Shown: positions 24,002 to 33,063 of the stretch, piece after piece
Position numbering within the stretch: the first letter of the stretch is position 1
Layout of the letters: every line of letters starts with the position of its first letter
DNA from: Polyangia bacterium
Lineage (GTDB): Bacteria > Myxococcota_A > Polyangia > Polyangiales > JAUICN01
Length of the DNA: 64,000 nucleotides
Assembly (NCBI GenBank): GCA_030427835.1
Contig: JAUICN010000001.1
Location: forward strand, 17,929-81,928
Direction of reading: 5' to 3'
Program-made: the position numbers and the translations under genes
Notes under the pieces: model-generated
What the model was told of the DNA's origin: nothing
Databases searched by the model: none
Seen by the model: the letters and a program-made list of their open reading frames with translations, nothing else

Positions 24002-26199
24002 ACTGGCGCGACGGGTGGATACTATGGATTGCGGGAGCGATCCCCGTGTTGGTGACCGTGGCACTGGTGCTGTTGTCGCGCTGGCGGCAACGCACCACGG
24101 CCCTGTTTTTTCGAAGATCCAACGGACGGGAGTCCACCACGCTTGAACATCGGGAGATTTACGACGATTCCCGCCGTGGGCAGCCCCATGGCGCTCGGGG
24201 CGTATTGAAGGGCGTCTTGCTCACCCTCGGGCTTGGGCTCTGGGTGGCGGCCCTTGCGGGGCCCCAGTACGGCTCCCGGGTACAGCTCATGCAAAAGCGA
24301 GGGGTCGATTTGGTGGTGGTCATGGACTTTTCCCGCAGCATGTTGGCGCGGGACGTGGCGCCCAGCCGTTTGGATCGTGCCAAGGCGGAGCTGCGGTTGT
24401 TGCTTCACCAACTGGGCGGCGACCGGGTGGGTGTGGTGGCGTTTGCGGGGGAGTCCATCACGTTTCCCATGACCACCGACTACGCGGCGGTGGAACTGTT
24501 CCTGCGGGACCTGAACCCTTCGGACATCCCCCTGGGGGGTACGGCGATCGGTCGGGCACTGGTGTCTGCCCAGCGCTTGCTGGAGGCCGCAGATGGCAAC
24601 ACTGCCGGGGCCAGTATGGATGGCAACGGCAAGGGTGGTAACGGTAGCGCTGGCAACGGGATCGGCCCGGGAGATCAAACAGTGGAACGGGAAACACCCG
24701 CCCGGGTGGTGGTGCTACTCACTGACGGGGAGGACCACGAGGGGGATCCGCTCAAGGCGGCGGAGGAACTGAAGGCCGCAGGCGTGCGTGTGTTTACGGT
24801 GGGCCTGGGGAGTACGGCCGGAGAACCCATTCCCCTGTACAGCGACGACGGCACCTGGACCGGCTACATTCGGGATGGGGAAGGCAAACCCGTGATGAGC
24901 GCACTGACGGCCCAGGCAGAAGCCACGTTGCAACAGGTGGCAGAGAGCACGGGGGGCACCTACTTTAAGGCGGGGGACGGGGAGGACGGGCTCTCACGGG
25001 TCCGCGAGGCCATGGGCCGGCTCACCCAGGCCCAGCGAGAAGTGCGCCGGGTGGAAATCCATGAGGACCGCTACCTTTGGTTGTTGCTTCCCGCCTGGTT
25101 GCTGCTGTGGTTCGAACGCTTGCTACGCCGAAGGATGAGGCACGGAGCAAAACAGGACAGGGGTGAGGGACGGACAACCACGGTGACCCTAGGGGCCGTA
25201 GTGCTGACACTTTGTGGTTTCGCGTTGGATGCCCCCGCACAGGCCTGGGAGGCCTTTCGATCCGAAAGCCCTGCCGTGAACGATGGCAACCGGGCGCTCG
25301 CTACGGAGGATGTGGAAGGTGCGCTCAAGGCCTACGGGCGGGCCGCACGGCAGCAACCCCATGCCCCTGGGGTGGCATTGAACCTGGGCCTTGCGCACCT
25401 GCAGGCGGGTGACCTGGAAAAGGCCCAGACCTCGCTCACGGAAGCGGCACGGCCCCGGGCAGGGGAGACCCACGGGGAGGGTTGGTGGCGTAGGGGAGAC
25501 AGCGCCCGGGAGATTCAAACCGTGCGCCGGGACGCGCTGTACAACCTGGGGATCGTGCTGTTTCGACAGGCCGATGCCCTGGCGGAACAGGAGCAATGGG
25601 ACCCGGCCTCGGAGGCCTATGGGCAAGCCGCGGATGCCTTTCGTCGGAGCCTGCGATTGCAACCCGGGCAGGAACAGGCAGCGTGGAACTACGCCCTGGC
25701 CCTGAAACGGGCCCGGGAAACCAAGGAAGAAAAGAAGCGCCAGGAAGAGGAGCGGAAAAAGGAAAACGAGCAAGAGGAAAATCCGGACCAGGACAGCGAA
25801 GACGCGGATGAAGGCGAGAACGGGGATCGGGACCCAGGAGAAGAGGACGAGCCCGGGGAAAACGATTCTGACGATGAAACCCAGGAAAAAGAAGAGGAGC
25901 CGCAAGACGGTGACTCCGAAGATCCAGGGGAGCAAGACGACCCAGAGGAGCGAGACAAACCAGAGGAGCAAGACAACCCAGAGAAAAATGACGGAGAGCA
26001 GGGTTCCGAGGGGCAGGGTTCAGAGGGGCAGGATTCACCCTCCGACGGGGCGGCACCCGAAGGGAAGGACCCCCAGGGGTTGCCACCGGACGTGGAACAG
26101 GTGTTGGACGCCCTGGACGAACAGGGTGAAAGCATGCAAGCCCAACAAGCCCGTCAACGGGCCGCCCGGGGTGGCCGGCGGGTGGAGAAGGATTGGTGA
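23998..26199 (+). CDS. BatB-BatC fusion: VWA domain plus TPR and acidic tail
   Basis: A 733-residue protein joining two Bat functions. Residues 1-400 are BatB-like: N-terminal helices, a VWA domain with DFSRSM, Thr in GGTAIGRAL and LLTDGEDHEG, and a helix RYLWLLLPAWLLLW. A 28-residue Gly/Asn-rich insertion (about residues 200-228) sits inside the VWA domain just before the LLTDG strand. Residues 405-600 start with a second membrane helix and carry TPR repeats (NDGNRALATEDVEGALKAY; NLGLAHLQAGDLEKAQTSL), as in BatC. The end is a very acidic Glu/Asp/Pro/Gly tail of about 110 residues and a short basic helix. The start ATG overlaps the batA stop; the longer upstream frame lies inside batA. Confidence 0.88.
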   Translation: MNWRDGWILWIAGAIPVLVTVALVLLSRWRQRTTALFFRRSNGRESTTLEHREIYDDSRRGQPHGARGVLKGVLLTLGLGLWVAALAGPQYGSRVQLMQKRGVDLVVVMDFSRSMLARDVAPSRLDRAKAELRLLLHQLGGDRVGVVAFAGESITFPMTTDYAAVELFLRDLNPSDIPLGGTAIGRALVSAQRLLEAADGNTAGASMDGNGKGGNGSAGNGIGPGDQTVERETPARVVVLLTDGEDHEGDPLKAAEELKAAGVRVFTVGLGSTAGEPIPLYSDDGTWTGYIRDGEGKPVMSALTAQAEATLQQVAESTGGTYFKAGDGEDGLSRVREAMGRLTQAQREVRRVEIHEDRYLWLLLPAWLLLWFERLLRRRMRHGAKQDRGEGRTTTVTLGAVVLTLCGFALDAPAQAWEAFRSESPAVNDGNRALATEDVEGALKAYGRAARQQPHAPGVALNLGLAHLQAGDLEKAQTSLTEAARPRAGETHGEGWWRRGDSAREIQTVRRDALYNLGIVLFRQADALAEQEQWDPASEAYGQAADAFRRSLRLQPGQEQAAWNYALALKRARETKEEKKRQEEERKKENEQEENPDQDSEDADEGENGDRDPGEEDEPGENDSDDETQEKEEEPQDGDSEDPGEQDDPEERDKPEEQDNPEKNDGEQGSEGQGSEGQDSPSDGAAPEGKDPQGLPPDVEQVLDALDEQGESMQAQQARQRAARGGRRVEKDW

Positions 26200-28235
26200 A
26201 CCGCGGATCCCTGGGGTGGGTACCTGCCCTACAAATGGCCCCGGGAACCGGTCTTGCGCGCTTGGGTTTGTTGCTCTCCCTGTGCCTGGCCCTGTGCCCG
26301 TCTCTGTGCCCGTCTCTGGGCCTGGCCCAGGGACGGGCACAGGCGCAGGCGGGTGCCACCCTCACCATGGTCGCATCCCCCACCGAACTGGCCCTCGGGG
26401 AAGCGTTTGAACTGGTGGTTCGCGCGCAGGCCCAGGGCCGCAGTCGGCCCCAGATACAGCTGCCGGATCTCGGTGATTTTCGGGTCCTGTCGAGCCGCGT
26501 ATCTCGCCCCATGTCCATTCGTTTCGGCTCGGGGGCGGGCCCCTCCATGGAATCCGTGGAGGAACACCGGTTGGTTTTGCAGCCCATGCGGGCGGGGACC
26601 TACCGTATTGCGCCGGCACGCATGGTGTTGGGCTCCAAAAAAGCCAGAAGCGAGCCCATCACCATTCGCGTGGGGCCCTCCCCCGGTGCCCCCACCACAG
26701 ACCCCAGCGGCGGGCAGGTGGCTGGGCAGGCCGCCGACGCTACGGGCCCAGATGCGAACCAAAACGCATCCACCGATGGGAACGCCAACAGCGACGATCA
26801 GGCCGATCGCTTTGTGTTCGATCCCCGCGCCTTCCTGAGAACGGTGGTGGCTCCGGTGCAGGCCACCGTGGGGCAGCAGATCACCGCCACCGTGTACCTG
26901 TACGTGCGCGGGGGCCTCAGCCAACCCCCCACGGTGACCCAGGAACCCACCGCAGATGGCTTTTGGGTTCATGATTTGGTGGATCCCAACCACCCTCCCC
27001 CGTCGGTCACCCAGGTGGTGAAGGGTTCCGTGTTTCGCGTGTATGTGCTTCGGCGTTTCGCGGCCTTTGCACTTCGTGAGGGCACGCTTGAGATCGGAGC
27101 GCCCGAGTTGCGAATGACGTTGGGCTCACCCCTAAACTTGTTTCGCGCACCGGAGAACTTCTCCCGCGTGGGTGTGGCCGTGCCCGTTCATGTGCAAGGG
27201 TTGCCGGCACTCCCTGGGGCTGCCCGGGACGACGACACGGTGTTGGTGGGTGACTTTGAAGCTTCCACCCAACTGACCCCAACCCAGGCGTCCACGGGCG
27301 AGGCCACCACACTGACATTGCAGGTGGAGGGTTGGGGTAGCGCCCATGGCATTCGTGCTCCCACACTCGTGCTCCCTGGCGTGCGTGTGCTTGAGCCGGA
27401 GGTGGAACGTCAGGTGCATACCGTTCAGGATCGGGTGAAGTCAACGGTGCGGTTTCGATGGTTGTTGATCGGAGAAGAGGCGGGCCACTATGCACTTGCT
27501 CCGTTCACGGTATGGGCCCTGGATCCGGAAACTCGCACCTACAAAAAGCGCACCACACCATCGCTCGAGTTTCGCGTGCTTGCTGGAAAAGGTGGTTCCG
27601 TAGGGGCACCGGGCGACCCTGGTGAGCTTCCTACACAGGAGAAAAAAAACACGGGCATTCCCGGTGCCGGAAAAGGTGTTCTCCCCGTACTCCCCTTGCG
27701 ACTCCAAGAGACCCTGCGGTCCACAGACACCCTGCGATCCCCAAACACCCTGCGGCCCATGTCGAAACCCTGGAGCCATTCAGGCGGCTTCTGGTGGCTT
27801 TTTGTTGTGGCGCCCGGGCTGTGGGTGCTGGTGCTCGCCCTGGGCCGACAGCGGCGGTTGGCCCAACGCACCCGCGCGCAATACGCTGACCTCACCACCT
27901 GGAAAGCTGTGGAGCGGGCGCTGAATGGGCTTCAAAACGGAATGTCGGTGGGGGATGGCGACGTGCCCGAGAAGCCTGATGCCGCATCGATTCCTGGTTC
28001 CACCCGCGTGCTTAGGGCGGCATTGCAGCTTGGCTTTTCCACGGACCCGGCCGGACTGACCCGGCCAGAACTCGCACAGGCCCTAGAGCACGAGGGGGCT
28101 TCGCCAGAAATCGTGAGCGGGGTGACACGCTGGCTTGAACAGGAAGAAACGGCTCGGTTTTCTGGCAGCACATCCTGGCCCAGGGAGGTCCCCGAGCTGG
28201 CCACCCTCGTCACCCAGATTCGGAAGGGATCATGA
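26196..28235 (+). CDS. batD: BatD-like envelope protein
   Basis: A protein of about 679 residues with a signal peptide (LLLSLCLALCP... ending GLAQG), several immunoglobulin-like beta domains typical of BatD (PTELALGEAFELVVRAQAQG; VVAPVQATVGQQITATVYLY; YVLRRFAAFALREGTLEIG), one membrane helix near residue 530 and a cytoplasmic helical tail. BatD is the large periplasmic component of the Bat (Bacteroides aerotolerance-type) system. GTG at 26196 overlaps the preceding stop and has GGAGAAGG upstream; a TTG one codon earlier is the alternative. The signal-peptide region contains a duplicated CPSL unit and the linker near residue 510 contains degenerate TLRS repeats. Confidence 0.85.
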   Translation: MNRGSLGWVPALQMAPGTGLARLGLLLSLCLALCPSLCPSLGLAQGRAQAQAGATLTMVASPTELALGEAFELVVRAQAQGRSRPQIQLPDLGDFRVLSSRVSRPMSIRFGSGAGPSMESVEEHRLVLQPMRAGTYRIAPARMVLGSKKARSEPITIRVGPSPGAPTTDPSGGQVAGQAADATGPDANQNASTDGNANSDDQADRFVFDPRAFLRTVVAPVQATVGQQITATVYLYVRGGLSQPPTVTQEPTADGFWVHDLVDPNHPPPSVTQVVKGSVFRVYVLRRFAAFALREGTLEIGAPELRMTLGSPLNLFRAPENFSRVGVAVPVHVQGLPALPGAARDDDTVLVGDFEASTQLTPTQASTGEATTLTLQVEGWGSAHGIRAPTLVLPGVRVLEPEVERQVHTVQDRVKSTVRFRWLLIGEEAGHYALAPFTVWALDPETRTYKKRTTPSLEFRVLAGKGGSVGAPGDPGELPTQEKKNTGIPGAGKGVLPVLPLRLQETLRSTDTLRSPNTLRPMSKPWSHSGGFWWLFVVAPGLWVLVLALGRQRRLAQRTRAQYADLTTWKAVERALNGLQNGMSVGDGDVPEKPDAASIPGSTRVLRAALQLGFSTDPAGLTRPELAQALEHEGASPEIVSGVTRWLEQEETARFSGSTSWPREVPELATLVTQIRKGS

Positions 28236-29167
28236 ACGGCTGGGGCACAAAGGGATGGCTTGTTGCGGTACTGACCTTTTGGATCATCGGCAGCCCATCT
28301 TCTGCATTCGCGCAACCGGCCAACGCCACGGGCTTCGAACAGGGCAACCAGGCGTACCGGAACGGAGATTTCGGCCAGGCCGCGGCCGCATACGCAGCGC
28401 TTGTCGAACTGGGCATGGAGTCTCCGCAGGTCTACGTGAACCTGGGCCATGCGTGGTTTCAGTTGAAGCAATGGGGCCGGGCCACCTGGGCCTATGAGCA
28501 AGCGCTCCGTTTGGACCCGGGCGCAGGGGACGTGGAGCACGCACTTGCACTCGTACAACACCACCGGCTTGAGGCGACCAGGCCTTCCGCGCCTCCACCG
28601 AACACCAAACGTCAGGAGGTGGACTCCTTTCGAACTCGCCCCTGGCCCCTTTGGCTCGCTGGCCGTCTGAATGGGGTGGCCCTTGCGATCCTTGCCCACC
28701 TATGTTGGCTCGGCTTGTTTGCGGCCCTACTCATCCGCCGCTTCGGTGGGGACCGGGGCCCCGCCGGTGGGCGGTACATGAAGAGCCTGGGTCGAGGCTG
28801 GTGGCTCACGGGCCTCGCGGGAATGTCCCTACTTGCCGCTGGCCTATTGGTGTTTCAGCTGTGGGTCCATGGCGGTGCCTACGGGGTCGTGTTCGAGGAT
28901 GTATCGGCCCTCGCCCAACCTGAGATCGGGATGGGCACCGATTCTGCCCCCGTCGCCGGGAGCCCTGCAGGGGCCGCAAACCGGGGGGTGGAAGCCCTGC
29001 ATTCTGGCGACTACGTGCGTCTCGGGAACTCCGTGGAGGGGTGGCAGCAAATTCGGTTGGAGGAGGGAAGATCGGGCTGGATTTCCCGCAAGCACCTGGG
29101 AGCCATTTCCTGGGATGCGCGACCGGTTCCTAACCCGATTGACCCCAAAGGCCCCTCAAGTCACTAG
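28232..29167 (+). CDS. batE: BatE-like TPR and SH3 membrane protein
   Basis: A 311-residue protein: signal peptide (ending AFAQ), TPR repeats (FEQGNQAYRNGDFGQAAAAY, about residues 35-54, then NLGHAWFQLKQWGRATWAY), two membrane helices (about 148-168 and 190-208) and a C-terminal bacterial SH3-like domain (GDYVRLGNSVEGWQQIRLEE; GRSGWISRKHLG). This is the BatE arrangement. Last gene of the operon; it overlaps batD by 4 bp. The stop is followed by a 229-bp AT-rich region with no obvious terminator hairpin. Confidence 0.85.
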   Translation: MNGWGTKGWLVAVLTFWIIGSPSSAFAQPANATGFEQGNQAYRNGDFGQAAAAYAALVELGMESPQVYVNLGHAWFQLKQWGRATWAYEQALRLDPGAGDVEHALALVQHHRLEATRPSAPPPNTKRQEVDSFRTRPWPLWLAGRLNGVALAILAHLCWLGLFAALLIRRFGGDRGPAGGRYMKSLGRGWWLTGLAGMSLLAAGLLVFQLWVHGGAYGVVFEDVSALAQPEIGMGTDSAPVAGSPAGAANRGVEALHSGDYVRLGNSVEGWQQIRLEEGRSGWISRKHLGAISWDARPVPNPIDPKGPSSH

Positions 29168-29339
29168 AAATATTGTATTTTTTAGACCTCGGGGCGCGCC
29201 AGAATGGAACTTAGAGCCCATATTTCCAGGGACACGGCAGCGGTTTTCTCGAAACAACAGGGATTTTTACCCTGGTCACGCCAGTTTTTTGCACAAAATA
29301 CTTGCACATGTAGGGTGGTGAGAGCATTGTTGCGCCGCT

Positions 29340-29357
29340 GACAGGGCATAGCCTGTC
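29340..29357 (+). promoter_or_regulatory. Small hairpin in the leader of the 45-residue lipoprotein gene
   Basis: GACAGG-N6-CCTGTC forms a perfect 6-bp stem (extendable to 8 with a wobble pair), 39 bp before the ATG. It could be an operator overlapping a CTGACA-N16-TGTATT promoter-like pair or an mRNA leader hairpin; the sequence alone does not decide. Confidence 0.35.
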
Positions 29358-29396
29358 GGTGTATTAACTTGTGAACACAATTTTGAGGTTATTGTC

Positions 29397-29534
29397 ATGA
29401 CAGATCGACTTTTGAAGCTTCTTCTCTCCACCATCCTTGCCTTCGGTGTTTTGGCAGCCGGTTGCGGAGACGACGACGACGACACCGCAACAGATGGCGG
29501 CGTGGTTGACACAGGAATGGGCGACGCCAGCTAG
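29397..29534 (+). CDS. Tiny Asp-rich lipoprotein (45 residues)
   Basis: A short gene with an ATG at 29397 and GAGG nine bases upstream. Residues 1-22 form a signal peptide with Arg/Lys and a long hydrophobic core; the lipobox ends LAAGC, so Cys23 should be lipidated. The mature part is only 23 residues, beginning with five Asp in a row and continuing as a Thr/Gly/Asp-rich tail that ends GMGDAS. The acidic start after Cys is typical of surface lipoproteins in myxobacteria-like genomes, but here no folded domain follows. A strong terminator 30 bp past the stop shows it is a complete one-gene unit, not a truncated long gene. Function unknown. Confidence 0.75.
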   Translation: MTDRLLKLLLSTILAFGVLAAGCGDDDDDTATDGGVVDTGMGDAS

Positions 29535-29563
29535 CATTCGCTAGTTTTTGTCAGTTTTCCATG

Positions 29564-29598
29564 AAAGGCGTGCCTCTCCGCGGGGGGCACGCCTTTTT
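29564..29598 (+). terminator. Intrinsic terminator of the tiny lipoprotein gene
   Basis: Perfect 11-bp stem (29564-29574 with 29586-29596), 11-base loop and a T run (29594-29598). It lies 30 bp after the stop, on the plus strand, and separates this gene from the response regulator. Confidence 0.92.
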
Positions 29599-29670
29599 CA
29601 ATTGCGGGTTCGTTGACTTCCGGGGCCAGAAAATGGACCCTCACGGGAGTTTTCTTAGGAGTACCGAGCC

Positions 29671-30087
29671 GTGACCGATTCTACCGAACATTCCGACCCA
29701 AACCGGCCAACTACCCTTTTGGTGGCGGACGACGACTTGGATATTCTCATGATGGTTCGTCACCACCTGGGGAAGTACAACGTACGTGTCCTGGAGGCCC
29801 CGGACGGGGAGCAGGCGCTGCAGCTCACCCTTGCCCAACGGCCGGATGTGGCAATTCTGGACGTCATGATGCCTGGCATTAGCGGCTGGGAGGTTTGTAA
29901 GACCATTCGGGAGTACAAAGAGCTTACCCCCTGTAAAGTCATCGTTCTTACGGGAATCGGCGAGAAGTTGAACGAGATGACCTCCCCGATTTACGGGGCC
30001 GACGCATTTTTGGACAAACCTTTTGATCTGGACGAGTTGGACGCCACCATTGAAAAGGTCCTGGGGCGCCCCCTGGAGCGAGTCTAG
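29671..30087 (+). CDS. Single-domain response regulator
   Basis: A 138-residue receiver domain without an output domain. The acidic pocket is in LLVADDDLDILMM, the phospho-acceptor is Asp64 (AILDVMMPGISGWEV), the switch Thr is in VIVLTGIG, and Lys is in FLDKPFDLDEL. Such CheY-like proteins act by protein contact in phosphorelays or motility. The start is GTG with AGGAG ten bases upstream. No histidine kinase is nearby, so the partner is unknown. It is convergent with the FHA gene, 28 bp apart. Confidence 0.92.
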   Translation: MTDSTEHSDPNRPTTLLVADDDLDILMMVRHHLGKYNVRVLEAPDGEQALQLTLAQRPDVAILDVMMPGISGWEVCKTIREYKELTPCKVIVLTGIGEKLNEMTSPIYGADAFLDKPFDLDELDATIEKVLGRPLERV

Positions 30088-30115
30088 GTCGCTCTGTGGT
30101 CGAACACTTCCCGGG

Positions 30116-30907
30116 TTAACGCATCGCTGAAAACAGGGCAGCGGTGCCGACCATGGCAAGGGCGAGCAGCACCAGTGCCACGGATTTCCGATCCAACCGC
30201 CGGGACCGGCCCTTTTCTGACACTTCGCTCACAACGTTACCCAGTTGGGGAGCGACTCTCTGCGAAATCCAGTGACGCGCCCTTTGCCACTGGGATGGCA
30301 CCGCCCTCACCCCCGGAACACCTGCGAGCCTTCGTAGCGGACTGATTTTGCGCACCTGGCTTACCACGTCCTCCCAATCCCCTGGGACCGAATCTCCCTT
30401 GGCGCCATTTCGGGTCCCCTGGCTGGCGGAAATCCCACCCGCGCGCTGGATCCGCAGAACAGTTTGCCCTACTTCAACGCGCTCTTGCCCTGCCAGTTGG
30501 GCCCGTCGAACGACCTTGCCATCAATACGGGTTCCGTTGCCGCTGCCCACATCCAATATGGAAAGGGCCATCTTGTCCTGATCCCGTTCCAGCACCAGGT
30601 GCATGCGTGAAACTGTGGTATCGGTGAGGATCACGTCGTTGTGCAGGGATCGGCCAATGGTCGTCTGGCCAATGCCGATGGTAAATTGGCGACCCCTATC
30701 CACTCCTCTTTCCACCACCAGTATGGGGTGGGGATCCGGGTTCCCGTGAATCTCAGTGCTCTCCTCAGACGCCTTGGTTGCTGGATCCAGCTCCGTGTCC
30801 TCTTCTTCTAAAAAGCCGCAATTGGGGGCCTCCACGGGTGGCGGAGTGACCTGAACCAATGGAGCTTCGTTTGAAGCGGAGTTGTGAGCGCGGGCCTGGG
30901 TGGGCAT
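30116..30907 (-). CDS. Tail-anchored FHA-domain protein
   Basis: A 263-residue protein with an acidic, low-complexity N-terminus (about 1-55), an FHA phosphothreonine-binding domain (about 60-155) and a C-terminal membrane anchor (VALVLLALAMVGTAALF) ending two residues before the stop. FHA residues are clear: IGRSLHNDVILTDTTVSRMH and DVGSGNGTRIDGK hold the Gly-Arg, Ser-x-x-His and Asn-Gly binding positions. It is read divergently from a Ser/Thr kinase gene across 116 bp, so binding of kinase-phosphorylated proteins at the membrane is likely. No other domain is recognised between the FHA domain and the anchor. Confidence 0.88.
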   Translation of the reverse strand: MPTQARAHNSASNEAPLVQVTPPPVEAPNCGFLEEEDTELDPATKASEESTEIHGNPDPHPILVVERGVDRGRQFTIGIGQTTIGRSLHNDVILTDTTVSRMHLVLERDQDKMALSILDVGSGNGTRIDGKVVRRAQLAGQERVEVGQTVLRIQRAGGISASQGTRNGAKGDSVPGDWEDVVSQVRKISPLRRLAGVPGVRAVPSQWQRARHWISQRVAPQLGNVVSEVSEKGRSRRLDRKSVALVLLALAMVGTAALFSAMR

Positions 30908-31023
30908 GGATCTGGCGGATTGTATGCGGGTCTGGGACCCGGCTCAAGGCGAGTGACGCCGTGCCCCATGGATCGTCCCGAAGTGCGGCCTTTTGCTTTG
31001 GCATGGTAGGGTATCGGTCGGCA

Positions 31024-33015
31024 ATGAATCAGTATTGCGGGCCATATCGAATTGTGAGGCAGCTCACCACCGGCGGGATGGCTGAGATCTTTCTTGCGCG
31101 TCACGAAGGCTTGGAGGGGCTTGAACGCACGGTGGTGCTCAAACGAATCCTTCCTCTGCACAGCCACGACGAGGAGTTCGTCACCATGTTCCTGGATGAG
31201 GCCCGCCTGATGGCCGCGCTCACCCACCCCCACATTGCCCAGGTGTTCGACTTGGGCAAGGAGGATGACACGTACTACATTGCCATGGAGCACGTGCGCG
31301 GCCCTACCCTGGGCACCCTGCTTCAGTCGGCCTCCCGATCCCAGGAACAACTGCTCCCGCAGCAGACCGCCCTGGCCATCGCTCTCAACGTGGCCCAAGC
31401 ACTCGACTACATCCACGGGTTGCGCGACGACCATGGGCGCCCTCTTCAGATCGTGCACCGGGATCTGAACCCCGCCAACGTGTTGGTGGGGTACACGGGC
31501 GCGGTAAAGCTCATCGATTTCGGTATCGCGAAGTCCATGACCAAGGTCTATGAAACCCGTACAGGGGTGATCAAAGGGACATTCGGGTACATTGCACCAG
31601 AACAGCTTTCTGGGGAGGGCGTGGTGGATCACCGCGCAGACGTGTTTGCGCTCGGGGTGTTGCTCTACGAGATGTGCGTAGGAGCTCACCCGTTTGATGC
31701 CACGGATCAACTGAACCGTATCGAAGACATTCTCAACGCCAACTACAAACCTCCGTCCGCGGTTTCCCCTGGGTTTCCACGGGTGCTCAACGAGCTCATT
31801 GTCCGTTGCCTGTGCCCCTCGCCCGACGGGCGACCTGCCACCATGCGCGCCGTGATCGATCAAATGACAGATTACCTGGGCCAATGCGGGCTTGTGCCGA
31901 CCATGCGCGACATCGCACGGGTGACACACCAGCTGGTTCCCGATACGGAGGGCTCCCAACCCATCCGTCCATTGCGGGTAAGTGAAGTACCTAAACGCTG
32001 GAGCAGGCACCCTTCCTCGCGGGCTGCCGGCCCCCATGGCCGAGGTGCCGCAGGTGGTGGCGCAGACCCTACCGTTTCCCTTCCCAAACCACCGGCGGTG
32101 CCCAAGGACCCCGACACCATCCGGGACACCGAGGACGACGAGGGCACGGTTCCTCTCATGGCGAATGCACCTGGGGTCGGGGGCCATTCCCGCGTTTCGG
32201 CAAACCGCAGCGCACCCGACCTATCTTCGGTGCTGGAAGAGGACAGCAAAACACAACAGCTCCCCCGGCGTGATGGAGGTAAGGAAGTGGACCCCACCCG
32301 GGCATTTCCCACCGCCCGGCAACAGGCTCCCACGGGTGAACCCAAGGTGGCGCCTGGCATGCCTGGTTTTGTGACGGAGCGCCCCGCTCGTTTTACCGTT
32401 GATCCAGCGGCCGCGAATCCCACTGGGTTGGAAGAGTTGGAGTTCATGGATCCGGAGTTCGTGGAACCGGAGAATGTGGGGAGTGCCTACGGGGGCGCGG
32501 TGCCTGAGGCGCCCGCTCGCCCTAAAACCCGCTGGTGGCTTGTGGGAATCCTGGCGTTGGGTTCCCTTGCGGCCATTGCATCCGGATCCTTTCTATTGTC
32601 GAAGTTCCTGGGCGAACAACAGGGCGAGGAAACCGAATACACGGTGGTGTCGGGCGAACACACGGAAACGGGGAAGCCCGTGAACCGCGCGGCTAAACCC
32701 CAGGACGGGGATCCCTCCCGGGGCGCCAATGAAAAGTCCCGCGCCAACGCTGCCATATGGACACTTCGGGTGATCACCCAACCCCCCGGTGCCCTGGTCT
32801 GGGTGGATAACGCCGTCCAGGAAAACCGCACTCCCATGGAACTGATTCTTCAGGGGCAGAGCCAACGGGCACTTCGGGTGGAGCTCGAGGGGCACGCTCC
32901 CCAATCCACTTCGGTGCAAATGGACACCGGATCGGTGGATCTTACGCTGGTGCCCCTACCTCCACCGGATCCGGAGCCCTCGGAGGCGCCAGAGGATGGG
33001 CAGGACGCTCCCTAG
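31024..33015 (+). CDS. Membrane Ser/Thr protein kinase with PEGA-type C-terminal domain
   Basis: A 663-residue PknB-type (eukaryotic-like) kinase. The kinase domain (about 5-270) has TTGGMAEIFLARH as the Gly loop, Lys40 (VVLKRI), catalytic Asp147 (HRDLNPANVL) and metal-binding Asp165 (DFGIA), then the APE-equivalent YIAPEQLSG. A long disordered linker (about 320-500) leads to one membrane helix near 505-525 (WWLVGILALGSLAAIASGSFL region) and an extracytoplasmic PEGA domain (RVITQPPGALVWVDN..., about 580-640). The ATG at 31024 starts right at the kinase fold; the reading frame extends upstream but overlaps the divergent FHA gene. The pair with FHA suggests a phosphothreonine signalling module. 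Confidence 0.92.
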   Translation: MNQYCGPYRIVRQLTTGGMAEIFLARHEGLEGLERTVVLKRILPLHSHDEEFVTMFLDEARLMAALTHPHIAQVFDLGKEDDTYYIAMEHVRGPTLGTLLQSASRSQEQLLPQQTALAIALNVAQALDYIHGLRDDHGRPLQIVHRDLNPANVLVGYTGAVKLIDFGIAKSMTKVYETRTGVIKGTFGYIAPEQLSGEGVVDHRADVFALGVLLYEMCVGAHPFDATDQLNRIEDILNANYKPPSAVSPGFPRVLNELIVRCLCPSPDGRPATMRAVIDQMTDYLGQCGLVPTMRDIARVTHQLVPDTEGSQPIRPLRVSEVPKRWSRHPSSRAAGPHGRGAAGGGADPTVSLPKPPAVPKDPDTIRDTEDDEGTVPLMANAPGVGGHSRVSANRSAPDLSSVLEEDSKTQQLPRRDGGKEVDPTRAFPTARQQAPTGEPKVAPGMPGFVTERPARFTVDPAAANPTGLEELEFMDPEFVEPENVGSAYGGAVPEAPARPKTRWWLVGILALGSLAAIASGSFLLSKFLGEQQGEETEYTVVSGEHTETGKPVNRAAKPQDGDPSRGANEKSRANAAIWTLRVITQPPGALVWVDNAVQENRTPMELILQGQSQRALRVELEGHAPQSTSVQMDTGSVDLTLVPLPPPDPEPSEAPEDGQDAP

Positions 33016-33063
33016 TGAACCTGCTAAGTCCCCCGCGTGCAGCAGAATGGATACGGTTTTCAG

